Below are positions 9,663 through 19,249 of a stretch of DNA of 64,000 nucleotides, one piece after another. The position numbers and the translations under genes were made by a program. This DNA comes from Pseudolactococcus plantarum. GTDB lineage: Bacteria; Bacillota; Bacilli; Lactobacillales; Streptococcaceae. The notes beneath the pieces are model-generated. The model was not told where the DNA came from, searched no databases, and worked only from the letters and a program-made list of their open reading frames with translations. Each line of letters opens with the position of its first letter. The first letter of the stretch is position 1. The DNA lies in the NCBI RefSeq assembly GCF_002441715.1, contig NZ_JXJX01000003.1:120330-184329 (forward strand). Reading direction: 5' to 3'.

Positions 9663-12035
9663 ATGCAAGTATCATATAATTGGTTAAAAGAATTAGTCGA
9701 TATCGATGTGCCAGCTCATGACTTATCAGAAAAGATGTCGACGAGTGGGATCGAAGTTGAAGGGGTTGAGGTCCGCTCTGAAGGCCTCTCTAAGCTAGTT
9801 GTAGGCGAAGTCTTATCTACCGAAGCGATTCCAGAGACACATCTGAATATCTGTCAAGTAAATGTTGGAGAAGAGCTACCAACACAAATCGTTTGTGGCG
9901 CACCAAATATCAAAGCAGGTATCAAAGTGATTGTTGCCTTACCAGGTGCAAGAATTGCTGGCAATTATAAAATCAAAAAGGGTAAAATCCGCGGTGTTGA
10001 AAGTCTAGGGATGATTTGTAGTCTTCAAGAGATTGGGTTTCCTGAAAACATCGTACCAAAAGAGTATGCAGAAGGTATCTATTATTTACCAAATGATGCA
10101 GTCAGTGGTGATGAGATCTTTGACTACTTAGAGATGCATGATGAGGTGTTAGAGTTATCTATCACACCAAACCGTGCGGATGCTTTATCGATGCGTGGTG
10201 TCGCACATGAAGTTGCTGCCATCTATGAAGGCAAAACAGTACACTTTGATGAAAAAGTACTGACTGAATCTGATGTGAAGACAAGTGATAAGGTTTCTGT
10301 TACAGTTGAGTCAGATAGAGTGAGCACGTATACGATGCGCGTGATTGAAAATGTGGCAGTGGCCCCAAGTCCACAATGGTTACAAAATCGTTTGATGAGC
10401 GAAGGTATTCGCCCAATCAATAATATCGTAGATGTGACTAATTTTGTGCTCATGTATTTTGGCCAACCACTACATGCGTTTGACTATGCTAAATTCGAAG
10501 ATAAAGCAGTTGTCGTACGTCAGGCTAAAGACGATGAAACAGTAACAACTTTAGACGGTGTTGATCGTAAATTGTCAAAAGAGGATACGATCATCACAGT
10601 CGCTGGGAAACCTGTCGCACTTGCTGGTGTCATGGGTGATAAAGATACAGAAGTATCAGCTAAAACAACAACGATTGCTTTAGAAGCTGCGATTTTTGAT
10701 GGGACAACTATTCGTAAAACGTCTCAAAAATTTAACTTGCGTTCTGAGTCAAGTGCCAGATTTGAAAAAGGGATTAACCAAGCAGATGTGACAAATGCCT
10801 TAGATTATGCTGCAGCCATGATTGTTGAACTGGCTGGCGGTACTTTGACACAAGGAATTGTAGCTAATAATGACTTTACTGCTAAAGATGTGACGGTATC
10901 TATTACAGTAGATAAACTGAATCGATCACTTGGTTTATCACTTGATACAGCAGCTATCATCAGTATTTTTGATAGATTAGGTTTCACGACTGCTGTTACT
11001 GGCGATCAACTTGCTGTGACTGTGCCACCACGTCGTTGGGATATTTCGATTGAAGCAGATTTGATAGAAGAAGTTGCCCGTATCTATGGGTATGATAATA
11101 TCCCTAACACATTACCGCAAGCTGGTAACACAATCGGGGAATTAACACCGGCACAACGTCTTTCTCGTGAAGTTCGGACGACATTAGAAGGTGCTGGTCT
11201 ATCAGAAGTGATCTCGTATTCACTGACAACAGCTGAAAAAGCTGTTCAGTTTACAAAATTACCAGTGAAGCAGTTGACAGCTCTAGCGATGCCGATGAGT
11301 GAAGAGCGCAGTACATTACGCGTTAATCTCATCAGTGGGTTATTAGATATTGTTAGCTATAATCTTGCACGAGGTAACGATCGTCTAGCACTTTATGAAG
11401 TTGGTAAAGTATTTGCGACACTTGGTAATGAAACTGACAAACGTCCGACAGAATTACCACAAGTTGCCTTTGCATTAACTGGTAAAGACTATGATTTTTA
11501 TGCGATTAAAGGGATAATTGAGGCCTTATTGCTTAAATTTGAACAGGTTCGTTTTGAAGCTGACGACTCTATTGTTGAGCTACATCCAGGTCGTACTGCA
11601 CGTATCTTGATCGGTGAGACTGAAGTTGGGTTTGTAGGTCAAGTGCATCCAGTTATTGCTAAAAGCTATGATATTTTTGAAACTTACGTTGCGAATCTTG
11701 ATTTAACTGCCTTGTTGCTTAAACAACCAGAACAAGTTATCTTCACTGATATTCCTAAATTCCAAGCATCTAAACGTGATATCGCGCTTTTAGTTGATCG
11801 TACGACGACTAACCAAGATATCTTAGATTTAATTCAAGGTAGCAAGGTGAAAACGTTGATTAAAGCAGATCTCTTTGATGTTTACACAGGAGAAAATGTT
11901 GCCTCAGATAAAAAATCTTTAGCCTATACATTAACTTTCCAATCAGCTGATAAACAATTAACTGATGATGAGATTACAGCTGCCGTGGCTAAGATTACTA
12001 AAAATATCTTGGCATCTGGTGCTGAAATTAGATAA
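9663..12035 (+). CDS. pheT: Phenylalanyl-tRNA synthetase beta subunit
   Basis: A 790-residue protein, normal length for the family. Order of domains: N-terminal tRNA-binding OB fold (residues ~40-150), B3/B4 editing domain (~210-380, with RSESSARFEKGI), B5 DNA-binding-like domain (~400-475), the catalytic-like core, and a C-terminal ferredoxin-fold anticodon-binding domain starting near PKFQASKRDIALL (~700). It completes the synthetase and edits mischarged Tyr-tRNA-Phe. The ATG is preceded by GGAG. It is cotranscribed with pheS under the T-box and ends at a short hairpin terminator. Confidence 0.97.
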   Translation: MQVSYNWLKELVDIDVPAHDLSEKMSTSGIEVEGVEVRSEGLSKLVVGEVLSTEAIPETHLNICQVNVGEELPTQIVCGAPNIKAGIKVIVALPGARIAGNYKIKKGKIRGVESLGMICSLQEIGFPENIVPKEYAEGIYYLPNDAVSGDEIFDYLEMHDEVLELSITPNRADALSMRGVAHEVAAIYEGKTVHFDEKVLTESDVKTSDKVSVTVESDRVSTYTMRVIENVAVAPSPQWLQNRLMSEGIRPINNIVDVTNFVLMYFGQPLHAFDYAKFEDKAVVVRQAKDDETVTTLDGVDRKLSKEDTIITVAGKPVALAGVMGDKDTEVSAKTTTIALEAAIFDGTTIRKTSQKFNLRSESSARFEKGINQADVTNALDYAAAMIVELAGGTLTQGIVANNDFTAKDVTVSITVDKLNRSLGLSLDTAAIISIFDRLGFTTAVTGDQLAVTVPPRRWDISIEADLIEEVARIYGYDNIPNTLPQAGNTIGELTPAQRLSREVRTTLEGAGLSEVISYSLTTAEKAVQFTKLPVKQLTALAMPMSEERSTLRVNLISGLLDIVSYNLARGNDRLALYEVGKVFATLGNETDKRPTELPQVAFALTGKDYDFYAIKGIIEALLLKFEQVRFEADDSIVELHPGRTARILIGETEVGFVGQVHPVIAKSYDIFETYVANLDLTALLLKQPEQVIFTDIPKFQASKRDIALLVDRTTTNQDILDLIQGSKVKTLIKADLFDVYTGENVASDKKSLAYTLTFQSADKQLTDDEITAAVAKITKNILASGAEIR

Positions 12036-12038
12036 TAG

Positions 12039-12065
12039 AAAAAGCCTACACCTGTAGGTTTTTCT
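12039..12065 (+). terminator. Terminator after pheT
   Basis: Stem AAAAAGCCTACA / TGTAGGTTTTT with a 2-base centre and a T run, directly after the stop. Confidence 0.75.
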
Positions 12066-12080
12066 TGAAAGGAAAAAAAG

Positions 12081-12863
12081 ATGACACACTATTATGATCA
12101 ACACTTGCATACACATTTTTCTTATGACTCTGAAGCTAATTTTATAGATTACCTGGAAAACTCGAGCGGATATGTCGTGACAACGGAACATTTTGATGTC
12201 GCAAACCCAGTGACAGGTCAGACTGATGCACCTAATTACCAAGAGTACGCTACTGAAATTGAACGACTTAACAGACAGTTTGATAATCGGATTTTAAAAG
12301 GGATTGAAATCGGTTATTATCAACCACAAGAGCGTGAGATTTTAGACTACTTAGCAGATAAGACTTATGATTTAAAATTGTTATCTGTCCATCATAATGG
12401 TGAGTTTGATTATTTAGATGAGTTTGTTGCTGATATGAACTTTGATCTGATATTTAGTCAATACTTAGAAAAGCTAAGCTATGCGATCGATCGTAATGAT
12501 GAGCTGCAAGCACATGTCTTAGCTCATTTTGACTATGGTATTCGCTTATTTGATGTGACACGAAAGGATCTGGAAAAATATGAAGCGCAGTTATTGGCTA
12601 TATTTGAGAAAATGATTGCAGCAAATTTAGCATTTGAAATCAATGCTAAATCAACACATTTATATCATCATTTACCCTTGTATGCCTATGCAATTGAACT
12701 GGTCCAAAGACTGGGAGGGACCTTGTTTACTTTGGGTTCTGATGGTCACAAATTGGCACATTACCAATTGGCATTTGATGAGTTAAAAGACTGGTTAAAA
12801 GCACAAGGGATTACCCAACTGGTTACGTTTAAAGGTGGAGAACGTTTCTTTTGTGACCTCTAA
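12081..12863 (+). CDS. PHP-domain phosphoesterase, histidinol-phosphatase (HisJ/HisK) type
   Basis: A 260-residue protein with the PHP metal-binding signature HLHTHFSYDS near the N terminus, further metal ligands in SVHHNGEFDY (~residue 105), HFDYG and GSDGHK (~residue 222). Members hydrolyse phosphate monoesters with two or three divalent metal ions; the nearest described group is histidinol-phosphate phosphatase. The gene is alone, with no his genes near, and the expected strong similarity to HisK is only partial, so another phosphate ester is possible. The ribosome site GAAAGGA lies just downstream of the pheT terminator, and a shared terminator separates it from the convergent NADH oxidase gene. 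Confidence 0.8.
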   Translation: MTHYYDQHLHTHFSYDSEANFIDYLENSSGYVVTTEHFDVANPVTGQTDAPNYQEYATEIERLNRQFDNRILKGIEIGYYQPQEREILDYLADKTYDLKLLSVHHNGEFDYLDEFVADMNFDLIFSQYLEKLSYAIDRNDELQAHVLAHFDYGIRLFDVTRKDLEKYEAQLLAIFEKMIAANLAFEINAKSTHLYHHLPLYAYAIELVQRLGGTLFTLGSDGHKLAHYQLAFDELKDWLKAQGITQLVTFKGGERFFCDL

Positions 12864-12913
12864 GCCGTGATAAGATGAGTCATGACACCATGTGAGTTGA
12901 TGAATGACGCATA

Positions 12914-12952
12914 AAAAAGCATCTGGATTTGATATAATCCAGATGCTTTTTC
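12914..12952. terminator. Shared terminator between convergent PHP and nox genes
   Basis: A perfect stem AAAAAGCATCTGGAT / ATCCAGATGCTTTTT with a seven-base loop and A/T runs on both sides, so it can serve both strands. Confidence 0.88.
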
Positions 12953-12955
12953 ATA

Positions 12956-14290
12956 TTATTTAGCTTTTAATGCAGCCATTGTAATGTAGTTATAAGGTTG
13001 GTTGAAATGTGGCAAGAAGAAGATATCTAGCAATTTCAATTTATCAATCGTTACATGTTCTTGAATGGCAAGACTGAACATATGGATATTTGCTGCAATA
13101 TCTTCAGTAGATGCTAATTGTGCACCAACGATGCGACGAGTTGATTTTTCATAAACGATACGAATTTTAACAGAACCGTTTTCTTTGATGAAAGCAGGTT
13201 TTTGTAAGTCTTCGAAATCAGTGTATTCAACGTCGATATTATTTTTTGCAGCAGCAGCAACAGATAGACCAGTAGAAACCATGTTGAAGCCAAAGATAGA
13301 GATACCGTTACTACCTTGTACGCCGATAGAATCTAGTACTGTACCACCAATGTTATGACCAGCAACGATACCGCTACGAACAGCATTAGTTGCAAGTGCG
13401 ATATAAGTAGTCGCTTCAAGTGCGTTTGAGTAAATCGTGGCACAGTCACCTACAGCGTAAACGCTATCGTCACTTGTTTTTTGATGATTATCAACAAGAT
13501 AAGCACCATTTCTAAATGTTTCTAAATGTTCACTACCAAGATCTGAATTAGCAGTAAATCCAATTGCATTGATAACCATATCAACATCATAAGCTGCTTT
13601 ATCAGTCACTAATTGGTTAACACGACCGTTATCGTCTGCTTTATATTCAGTTGCTAATTCACCAAAGTGCAGCTCAACTCCGTTTTCTTCAAGGTTTTTA
13701 TCCATATGTTTTGTAAACTCAGGATCATAGTAAGAAGCAAGTGAAGTTGGCATTGCATCAAACAAGAGTACATTTTTGCCACGACGTTTAGCAGCTTCAG
13801 CAATCTCAACACCGATATAACCAGCACCGATAACTGCTACTGTTTTAACAGCTTCAGATGAGATGTCTTTATCAACAGCTTGCCCTTCTTGGAAAAGTTT
13901 CAAGAAGTGGATGCCATCTAAATCTTTACCAGGGATATTTGGCACGATAGGTTTACTACCAGTAGCAAGCACTAATTTGTCGTAGCTTTCTGATACTGAT
14001 TCACCAGATTCATTATCAAAATGTACAACTTTGCCATCAAAATCAATATTTGTTACAGTTGATAACATATGAATTTTAGCGCCACGTTTGATGAAATCTT
14101 CTTTATTTGTGTAGAATAATCCCTCGTAACCATCGATTTGGCGACCTACCCAAAGTGCAGTACCACAGCCTAGGTAGCTCAAGTTAGTATTGCGGTCAAT
14201 CAGGACAACTTCCTGATCAGGATAGTTATCTAAAAGCGTATTTGCAGCAGCGATCCCTGCATGATTTGAACCGATAATTACAGTTTTCAT
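12956..14290 (-). CDS. noxE: NADH oxidase (water-forming, FAD-dependent)
   Basis: A 444-residue pyridine nucleotide-disulfide oxidoreductase. Landmarks: FAD-binding GSNHAGIAAA at the N terminus, the single redox cysteine Cys42 in SYLGCGTALW (forms the cysteine-sulfenic acid of NADH oxidases and NADH peroxidases), NADH-binding VIGAGYIGVEIAE near residue 155, a second FAD motif YAVGDC (~285), and the dimerisation domain. It reduces O2 to water with two NADH, regenerating NAD+ under aeration in an organism without a regular respiratory chain. Four-electron rather than two-electron reduction is inferred from closeness to lactococcal NoxE. The promoter upstream overlaps a cre-like site. Confidence 0.92.
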   Translation of the reverse strand: MKTVIIGSNHAGIAAANTLLDNYPDQEVVLIDRNTNLSYLGCGTALWVGRQIDGYEGLFYTNKEDFIKRGAKIHMLSTVTNIDFDGKVVHFDNESGESVSESYDKLVLATGSKPIVPNIPGKDLDGIHFLKLFQEGQAVDKDISSEAVKTVAVIGAGYIGVEIAEAAKRRGKNVLLFDAMPTSLASYYDPEFTKHMDKNLEENGVELHFGELATEYKADDNGRVNQLVTDKAAYDVDMVINAIGFTANSDLGSEHLETFRNGAYLVDNHQKTSDDSVYAVGDCATIYSNALEATTYIALATNAVRSGIVAGHNIGGTVLDSIGVQGSNGISIFGFNMVSTGLSVAAAAKNNIDVEYTDFEDLQKPAFIKENGSVKIRIVYEKSTRRIVGAQLASTEDIAANIHMFSLAIQEHVTIDKLKLLDIFFLPHFNQPYNYITMAALKAK

Positions 14291-14385
14291 AGGTATTAAA
14301 TGTCCTTTTCTTTTTTGACAATCCGGTATAGAGTGACTGAATAACGGATTGCTAATGCTGAAATAATGAATGTTTTAACACCTTT

Positions 14386-14414
14386 ATTATAATCTAAAAA
14401 GAAAGCGATTGCAA
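14386..14414 (-). promoter_or_regulatory. nox promoter with overlapping cre-like site
   Basis: On the minus strand TTGCAA (14409-14414) and TATAAT (14386-14391) are 17 bases apart. The -35 box is embedded in a cre-like element at 14399-14413 (core GAAAGCGATTGC, 13 of 15 positions of the catabolite consensus). CcpA binding there should block the polymerase. Confidence 0.7.
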
Positions 14415-14462
14415 AGGATTTGCACGAAAAAGATAAAAAAAGTGAGAAAACAAACGAAAAAG

Positions 14463-15179
14463 TCAGCGTTTTTGACGTCTTGCAAATTCAGTAAATTGAA
14501 ATTTGTCTACTTGGTGATGACTGTCAGTATATTGGAATAAACTGGCATCTTGTAAAAAGACATGGCTTTTTACACTAACGATGTGACGATCTAAGGGATC
14601 TAAGTCTAGGAGTTGCGTGTCAGCTTCAGTAACGAAATCAATCGTAATTTCTTTTTGAGCGAAGGCGATATCGATATTGCGCTTGGTCTCAAGATAATGA
14701 TAGAGTGAGTCAGCGACATCCTTACGTTTCATATTTGGGGCGATATCATATTTGATAAAATCACGGTCTAGTACGACCGACACCCCATCTATTTTTCTAG
14801 TTCGTAGTATATGCCAAACTTTAGTGCCTATAGGAAATAAAGTTGTAGCTGATAACTCACTATCAACAAGCACCGTCTCAAACGTCACCACACTAGTGAC
14901 ACTTTCAAACCCCAATGAGGTTTGTAACTCTTTATAACTTGTTAATCCTGAAATGGGAAACTTTAGCTTACTCGAAGCAATAACAACTGAACCACGTCCT
15001 TTCTGTTTTTGTATAAATCCGTTTTCTTCTAGTATATTTAAAGCCTGGCGTACGGTTGCCCTGCTTGACTTATACTTTTTGGAAAGATCATGTTCACTTG
15101 GCAAAAGCTCATTAACCTTAAAGGTATTGTTCTTTATTTTATTTTCCAAGTCATGGAGAATGATTTCATATTTCTTCAT
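14463..15179 (-). CDS. treR: GntR-family regulator, TreR-like
   Basis: A 238-residue repressor. The N-terminal GntR winged helix (LPSEHDLSKKYKSSRATVRQ, ~residues 26-45) is followed by the GKGS-like wing QKGRGSVV and a C-terminal UTRA effector domain. Several blocks match what I recall of Bacillus TreR: FPISGLTSYKEL, RKIDGVSVVLDRDF, YAQKEI and the very C terminus (SLFQYTDS, DKFQF, FARR). TreR binds trehalose-6-phosphate and represses trehalose PTS and hydrolase genes. Those genes are present here at 26.6-30.4 kb but not adjacent, with a GntR-type palindrome in their promoter. The gene diverges from a Cof phosphatase gene. Confidence 0.8.
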   Translation of the reverse strand: MKKYEIILHDLENKIKNNTFKVNELLPSEHDLSKKYKSSRATVRQALNILEENGFIQKQKGRGSVVIASSKLKFPISGLTSYKELQTSLGFESVTSVVTFETVLVDSELSATTLFPIGTKVWHILRTRKIDGVSVVLDRDFIKYDIAPNMKRKDVADSLYHYLETKRNIDIAFAQKEITIDFVTEADTQLLDLDPLDRHIVSVKSHVFLQDASLFQYTDSHHQVDKFQFTEFARRQKR

Positions 15180-15213
15180 AAGTCAATTTTACCAAAAAAT
15201 AGCAAAAATATGG

Positions 15214-15221
15214 TATAATGC
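15214..15221 (+). promoter_or_regulatory. Putative -10 region of the Cof phosphatase gene, with structured leader
   Basis: GGTATAATG gives a consensus -10 (TATAAT). No good -35 is visible. The ~125-base leader that follows holds a hairpin GCGCTTA/TAAGCGT (around 15244-15265), an 11-bp palindrome TGGTAATACCA (around 15280) and a hairpin GGTGA/TCACC (around 15314-15328) just before the ribosome site. Confidence 0.45.
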
Positions 15222-15347
15222 GAGAGAAATTATATAAGAAAGCGCTTAAGTAAATAAGCGTTAGTGATGTTTGGTAATACCATAATAAAATAATAACGTA
15301 ACGATTAGCACTAGGTGATAGCTTCACCGCAGTATGAAAGGAAAAAC

Positions 15348-16220
15348 ATGATTCAACTTATTGCATCAGATATGGATGGGACACTCCTGAACGAAAAGAT
15401 GGAAATTTCTAAAGAAAATATCGCAGAGATCAAAAAAGCGCAAGCAGCAGGTATAAAGTTTATGGTTGCGACTGGGAGATCTATCGAAGAAGCGATGCCT
15501 ATTTTAAACGCCGCAGGGATTACGTGTCAATTCATCACGTCAAACGGTGCACAGATATTTGATGAGGATGGACAAAATATCAGTACTGTAGGGATTGAAA
15601 GAGACGGATTAAGGCAAGTGGTAGCTATTTTACGTCGTCATCAACTGTATTTTGAATTATTTACCGATCAAGGCGGGTTTACAGAAAATAGTGAGGCAAG
15701 ATTAACAACTGTTGCTCAGTGGTTAAAAAGTACATCTCCGACATTATCAGAAGCACAAGCACTTGATATTGCTAAAGCACACATGACAACATTACCCATA
15801 CATGATGTTGCAAATTTTGATGAGGTTTTGGCAAATACTTCCCTAATGATTTTAAAAGTATTTGTAATGGCAAATATTGATACCCCTAGTTTGTTATCAG
15901 CGAAAGCAGAGTTATTGAAGATTTCAGGATTGAGTATTACCTCCTCTGGTGCTAACAATATAGAGGTAAATCATTGTGATGCGAAAAAAGGTCAAGCACT
16001 CACAAAAGTGGCTGATAAATTGGGTATTCCCTTAACTGCTGTTGCAGCATTAGGAGATAACTTTAATGATGTCAGTATGATTAACGCAGCAGGTGTTGGT
16101 ATTGCGATGGGAAATGCTGAGGCGGATGTGAAAGCTATTGCTAGCTATACAACCCTTAGTAACATTGAGAATGGAGTTGCCTTGGCGGTAGAGAAATTAG
16201 TCACGGGTGAGTGGCAATAA
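15348..16220 (+). CDS. Cof-type HAD-IIB sugar-phosphate phosphatase
   Basis: A 290-residue HAD superfamily hydrolase. Motif I is DMDGTLL with Asp9 as nucleophile and Asp11 as acid/base; motif II is in MVATGRS; motif III Lys lies near GQALTKV; motif IV is GDNFNDVSMI. The large C2b cap between motifs II and III identifies the Cof/YidA group, which dephosphorylates sugar phosphates and cofactors such as FMN precursors in the cytosol. The ATG at 15348 follows GAAAGGA; an in-frame start 33 bases upstream has no ribosome site. It diverges from the TreR-like gene, so a link to sugar metabolism is possible but not shown. Confidence 0.88.
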   Translation: MIQLIASDMDGTLLNEKMEISKENIAEIKKAQAAGIKFMVATGRSIEEAMPILNAAGITCQFITSNGAQIFDEDGQNISTVGIERDGLRQVVAILRRHQLYFELFTDQGGFTENSEARLTTVAQWLKSTSPTLSEAQALDIAKAHMTTLPIHDVANFDEVLANTSLMILKVFVMANIDTPSLLSAKAELLKISGLSITSSGANNIEVNHCDAKKGQALTKVADKLGIPLTAVAALGDNFNDVSMINAAGVGIAMGNAEADVKAIASYTTLSNIENGVALAVEKLVTGEWQ

Positions 16221-16357
16221 AAATATGAGAAATAGGTTGATTTGACTAGCTTAACACTTATTGCTTATTTTTTATTATTTCCTTGAAACGCAACTCATTA
16301 ACTTGATTCAGTCTAATCGTGTAACTCTAAAATAAACATAGATGATGAGGAGATAAT

Positions 16358-17347
16358 ATGACAAAAATAAGTGATGTAGCAAAAAAAACGGGTTATTCTA
16401 TCACAACTATTTCTAGAGCGATTAATGATCATCCGTATGTATCTGATAAAGCGAAAAAGAAAATTTTTGATGCGATGAGAGAGTTGGATTATTATCCAAA
16501 TAATGTCGCACAACAACTTCGTGGTAAGCGCACCAAATTAATCGGAGTGATTATTTCATTTATTACGAATCCATTTTTCACGCATCTGGTAGATGCAATT
16601 GACAAAACGGCTTTTCAAGCAGGCTATCAAATTGTTGTTTTACAAACTTTGGAAGAAGCTGGTCGTGAAAAAAAATTTATAGAAATGCTAAAGAAACATC
16701 AACTAGATGGGTTAATTATGACAAGTTTGGATGATGATAGTCCAGAAGTGTTAAAGCTCATCGAACAAGGTAAGATTGTTGTGTGCAATCGATATCTTGG
16801 CGATCAAAACATACCTGTTATCCGAATTGATGAAAAAAAAGCAACTTATGAAGCTGCTTATTATTTACTAGCTAAAGGCTATAAAAAAATTGCGTATGTC
16901 TCAGGTAATAAACAAAGTAGAATTCACAATGATTCAAGGTTTTTAGGTTATTTGCAAGCGTTAAAAGAATTCAATATTGAGATGGATTTAGCTCATTTGT
17001 TTTTGAGCAGGCTTTCTGTAACTGACGGTAGAAGTACATTAATAGACATGTTAGCATTAGGAGACAACAGACCTGATGCAATTTTGGTGATCAGTGATGA
17101 AGTTGCTTCAGGTATTTTAAGTCAGTGTCACGTCTTAAATATCAGAGTACCTGATCAATTTGCCATCATCGGGTTTGATGATCAGCCTACGGCAGAAGTG
17201 ATGTATCCAGGTTTGACGACAGTTAGACAGCCTATCAAAGAAATGGGACGATATGTGGCTGAGGTTATGATTTCACATATAGAACATAAATCACTACCAC
17301 AAGCTCCAGAACTCACGACAAAGTTAGTCATTAGAGGTACAACCTGA
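16358..17347 (+). CDS. LacI-family transcriptional regulator
   Basis: A 329-residue regulator. The N-terminal helix-turn-helix reads KISDVAKKTGYSITTISRAIN, broken here by its known landmarks (DVA, TTISR) followed by the hinge helix NNVAQQLRGKRT. The rest is a periplasmic-binding-like sugar domain with the IIGFDDQP strand near residue 268. It lies upstream of and in the same direction as an ABC sugar importer, so it is probably the local repressor responding to the imported sugar or its product. GAGGAG eight bases before the ATG supports the start. A gap of ~400 bases with its own promoter separates it from the next gene. Confidence 0.88.
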   Translation: MTKISDVAKKTGYSITTISRAINDHPYVSDKAKKKIFDAMRELDYYPNNVAQQLRGKRTKLIGVIISFITNPFFTHLVDAIDKTAFQAGYQIVVLQTLEEAGREKKFIEMLKKHQLDGLIMTSLDDDSPEVLKLIEQGKIVVCNRYLGDQNIPVIRIDEKKATYEAAYYLLAKGYKKIAYVSGNKQSRIHNDSRFLGYLQALKEFNIEMDLAHLFLSRLSVTDGRSTLIDMLALGDNRPDAILVISDEVASGILSQCHVLNIRVPDQFAIIGFDDQPTAEVMYPGLTTVRQPIKEMGRYVAEVMISHIEHKSLPQAPELTTKLVIRGTT

Positions 17348-17506
17348 TAAATAATAGTCAGATTTATCAAAAAAAAAACAAAATTTTCATATTTAAATAT
17401 AACTTAATTTATAAAAATAAATAAATAAGAGTTCGATGAGTAAAAAAGCTCTTAAACCCTTGGCATGACTTATATTTTCATATGAAACAGCATAATATGA
17501 AAAGGG

Positions 17507-17603
17507 TTGACATACTAAAAAAAGTGTAGTAGAATTCAAGTATAAAGAAATGAAAGCGTTTGCTTTTTGGGAGGGAGTGCCGTAATATAGCTGTTTTTGG
17601 GAG
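17507..17603 (+). promoter_or_regulatory. Promoter, cre site and direct repeats before the sugar ABC operon
   Basis: TTGACA (17507-17512) and TAGAAT (17530-17535) have 17-base spacing. A good cre match, ATGAAAGCGTTTGCT (17550-17564, 13 of 15), lies just downstream of the predicted start, a typical roadblock position for CcpA. Two direct repeats TTTTTGGGAG follow at 17564-17573 and 17594-17603, 30 bases apart. The remainder of the ~400-base gap, 17604-17746, shows no gene. Confidence 0.7.
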
Positions 17604-17746
17604 TTGATGCTAAACATTGTGTCATACAACCACATGAAATGTTAAGTCATATTTTACATTAATTGATATATTTTATGAAAACGATTAGCATATTTATGTG
17701 TTGTATTATCATAATGACTAGTTTCACGTATGCTAGGAGGTATAGG

Positions 17747-19249
17747 ATGAAGAAGTGGCAAAAGTTAGGTCTAGGTTTAGTGACAGTAACAGCTGTAGCA
17801 ACGTTAGCTGGCTGTGGCAATGCTAGTTCTAAAGGTAGTGGTAGTGGAGATGATTTTCTATATGTATTTAATGGTAAAGGTGAAATCGCTGATCCACTAA
17901 AAAAAGTTGTTGAAGAGTATGGTAAAGAACATAACATCAAAGTCAAGACTTACACACTATCTGTAGGGACAACTAATGGAAATGAAGTGCAAACAACTGA
18001 GTTTAATTCCAAAACGCCGCCAACAATTTTCTCTTCAGGTACTTTGACAAACTGGGGACCAGATTCTGGTGATTACATGCAGGATATCAATAAAGTTGAT
18101 AATTCAAAATTGAAAAAATTAGCAGATGAAGTTCCTGAAGCGCAACGATTGACAGCAAAAAATGGTGAAAATTTTGGTATCCCATATAATATTGAGGGGT
18201 ACGGCTATCAAGTTGATAAAAATGTGCTAAAAGATTTGTTTGAAGGCGATACAGATGCTTTGGTAGCTGATCTTAAAGCAGAAACAAACTATGAATCATG
18301 GCAAGCATTTGTTAAAGCTGTTGATGCCTATATCAAAAATGGAACGGTATCAACTGTGACAGTTAATGGCCATCCTTACACATTCGCATCAGAGAAAAAA
18401 GGTTTAGCTAAAGAGTTAAACGGTGTATTTGTAGAGTCAGGAGCTGAACTTTGGACTTATCAAAACCACTGGGTATCTTTCCCATTAAATGCAGTATTTA
18501 AGAATGTATCAGAAGCGTATTATGCGAAAAAAGATGAGGGCATCAAAGATGCTAAAGCAGCGCTTAAAGCAGAAATCAAAGGTCTTGATTTTGAATATTC
18601 TTACATAGCAGGAAAAAATGGCCCTGTAAAACGTGGCCCTGACTTTATCGATAGTGCGACAGGAAGTTATGATGCGTCGCTTGCTAACTTCGTTGCACAT
18701 AAAGGGTTATTTCTTAAACAAGGGAATTGGATCTATCCAAACTTATTGAAATTAGATAAAAGTATTATCAATACTATGGATCTTATACCAGTTAAATGGC
18801 CAGTTCAAGATGGTGATATAAAGGTTGCAGGTCGTGATGCTAAACTATTTAATACCACAATCCCAGCATTTGTACCTAACTACTTTATTATTAATAAACA
18901 AGTTAGTAAAAAACAACAGAAAATTGCAGCTGATTTCATTGTTTGGCTTTATACATCTGAACGAGGTAAAAAATTCCTTAAAGATGAAGCAGGCTTCATT
19001 ATGTATAATGACTTGAAAGATACAACATCTCCAAACAAACTTAATAATGCGATTGCTTCATACGTAGCCGCTGGTCCTACTCTTGCCAATACATTTGATG
19101 GGACACCAGGATCATTTAATGATACGATTGGTGATTATTTGAAGAAAAATTATATGACTAAAGAAACTTGGACTGATAAAGATTATGATAATTATGTCAA
19201 TAAATCAGTTAAGACTTGGGTAGATTTTAAAGAACAGAGTGGTCAGTAA
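17747..19249 (+). CDS. ABC transporter sugar-binding lipoprotein
   Basis: A 500-residue secreted lipoprotein. It begins with a basic, hydrophobic signal peptide ending in the lipobox LAGC, then a Ser/Gly-rich linker (NASSKGSGSGD). The mature part has the layout of family 1 extracellular solute-binding proteins. The ATG at 17747 follows AGGAGG; the frame extends upstream, but that part is not a signal sequence. It captures an oligosaccharide or glycoside for the two permeases downstream. At ~500 residues it is larger than maltose- or raffinose-type binding proteins (~420), pointing to a different substrate. A long hairpin after the gene may keep its level above the permeases. No ligand can be assigned from sequence. 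Confidence 0.88.
   Translation: MKKWQKLGLGLVTVTAVATLAGCGNASSKGSGSGDDFLYVFNGKGEIADPLKKVVEEYGKEHNIKVKTYTLSVGTTNGNEVQTTEFNSKTPPTIFSSGTLTNWGPDSGDYMQDINKVDNSKLKKLADEVPEAQRLTAKNGENFGIPYNIEGYGYQVDKNVLKDLFEGDTDALVADLKAETNYESWQAFVKAVDAYIKNGTVSTVTVNGHPYTFASEKKGLAKELNGVFVESGAELWTYQNHWVSFPLNAVFKNVSEAYYAKKDEGIKDAKAALKAEIKGLDFEYSYIAGKNGPVKRGPDFIDSATGSYDASLANFVAHKGLFLKQGNWIYPNLLKLDKSIINTMDLIPVKWPVQDGDIKVAGRDAKLFNTTIPAFVPNYFIINKQVSKKQQKIAADFIVWLYTSERGKKFLKDEAGFIMYNDLKDTTSPNKLNNAIASYVAAGPTLANTFDGTPGSFNDTIGDYLKKNYMTKETWTDKDYDNYVNKSVKTWVDFKEQSGQ

Noticed and set aside
15314..15335. GGTGATAGCTTCACC resembles the start of a fluoride riboswitch.
   Set aside because: The essential downstream part (GATGACTCC-like segment and pseudoknot partner) is missing; the start codon follows within 20 bases.
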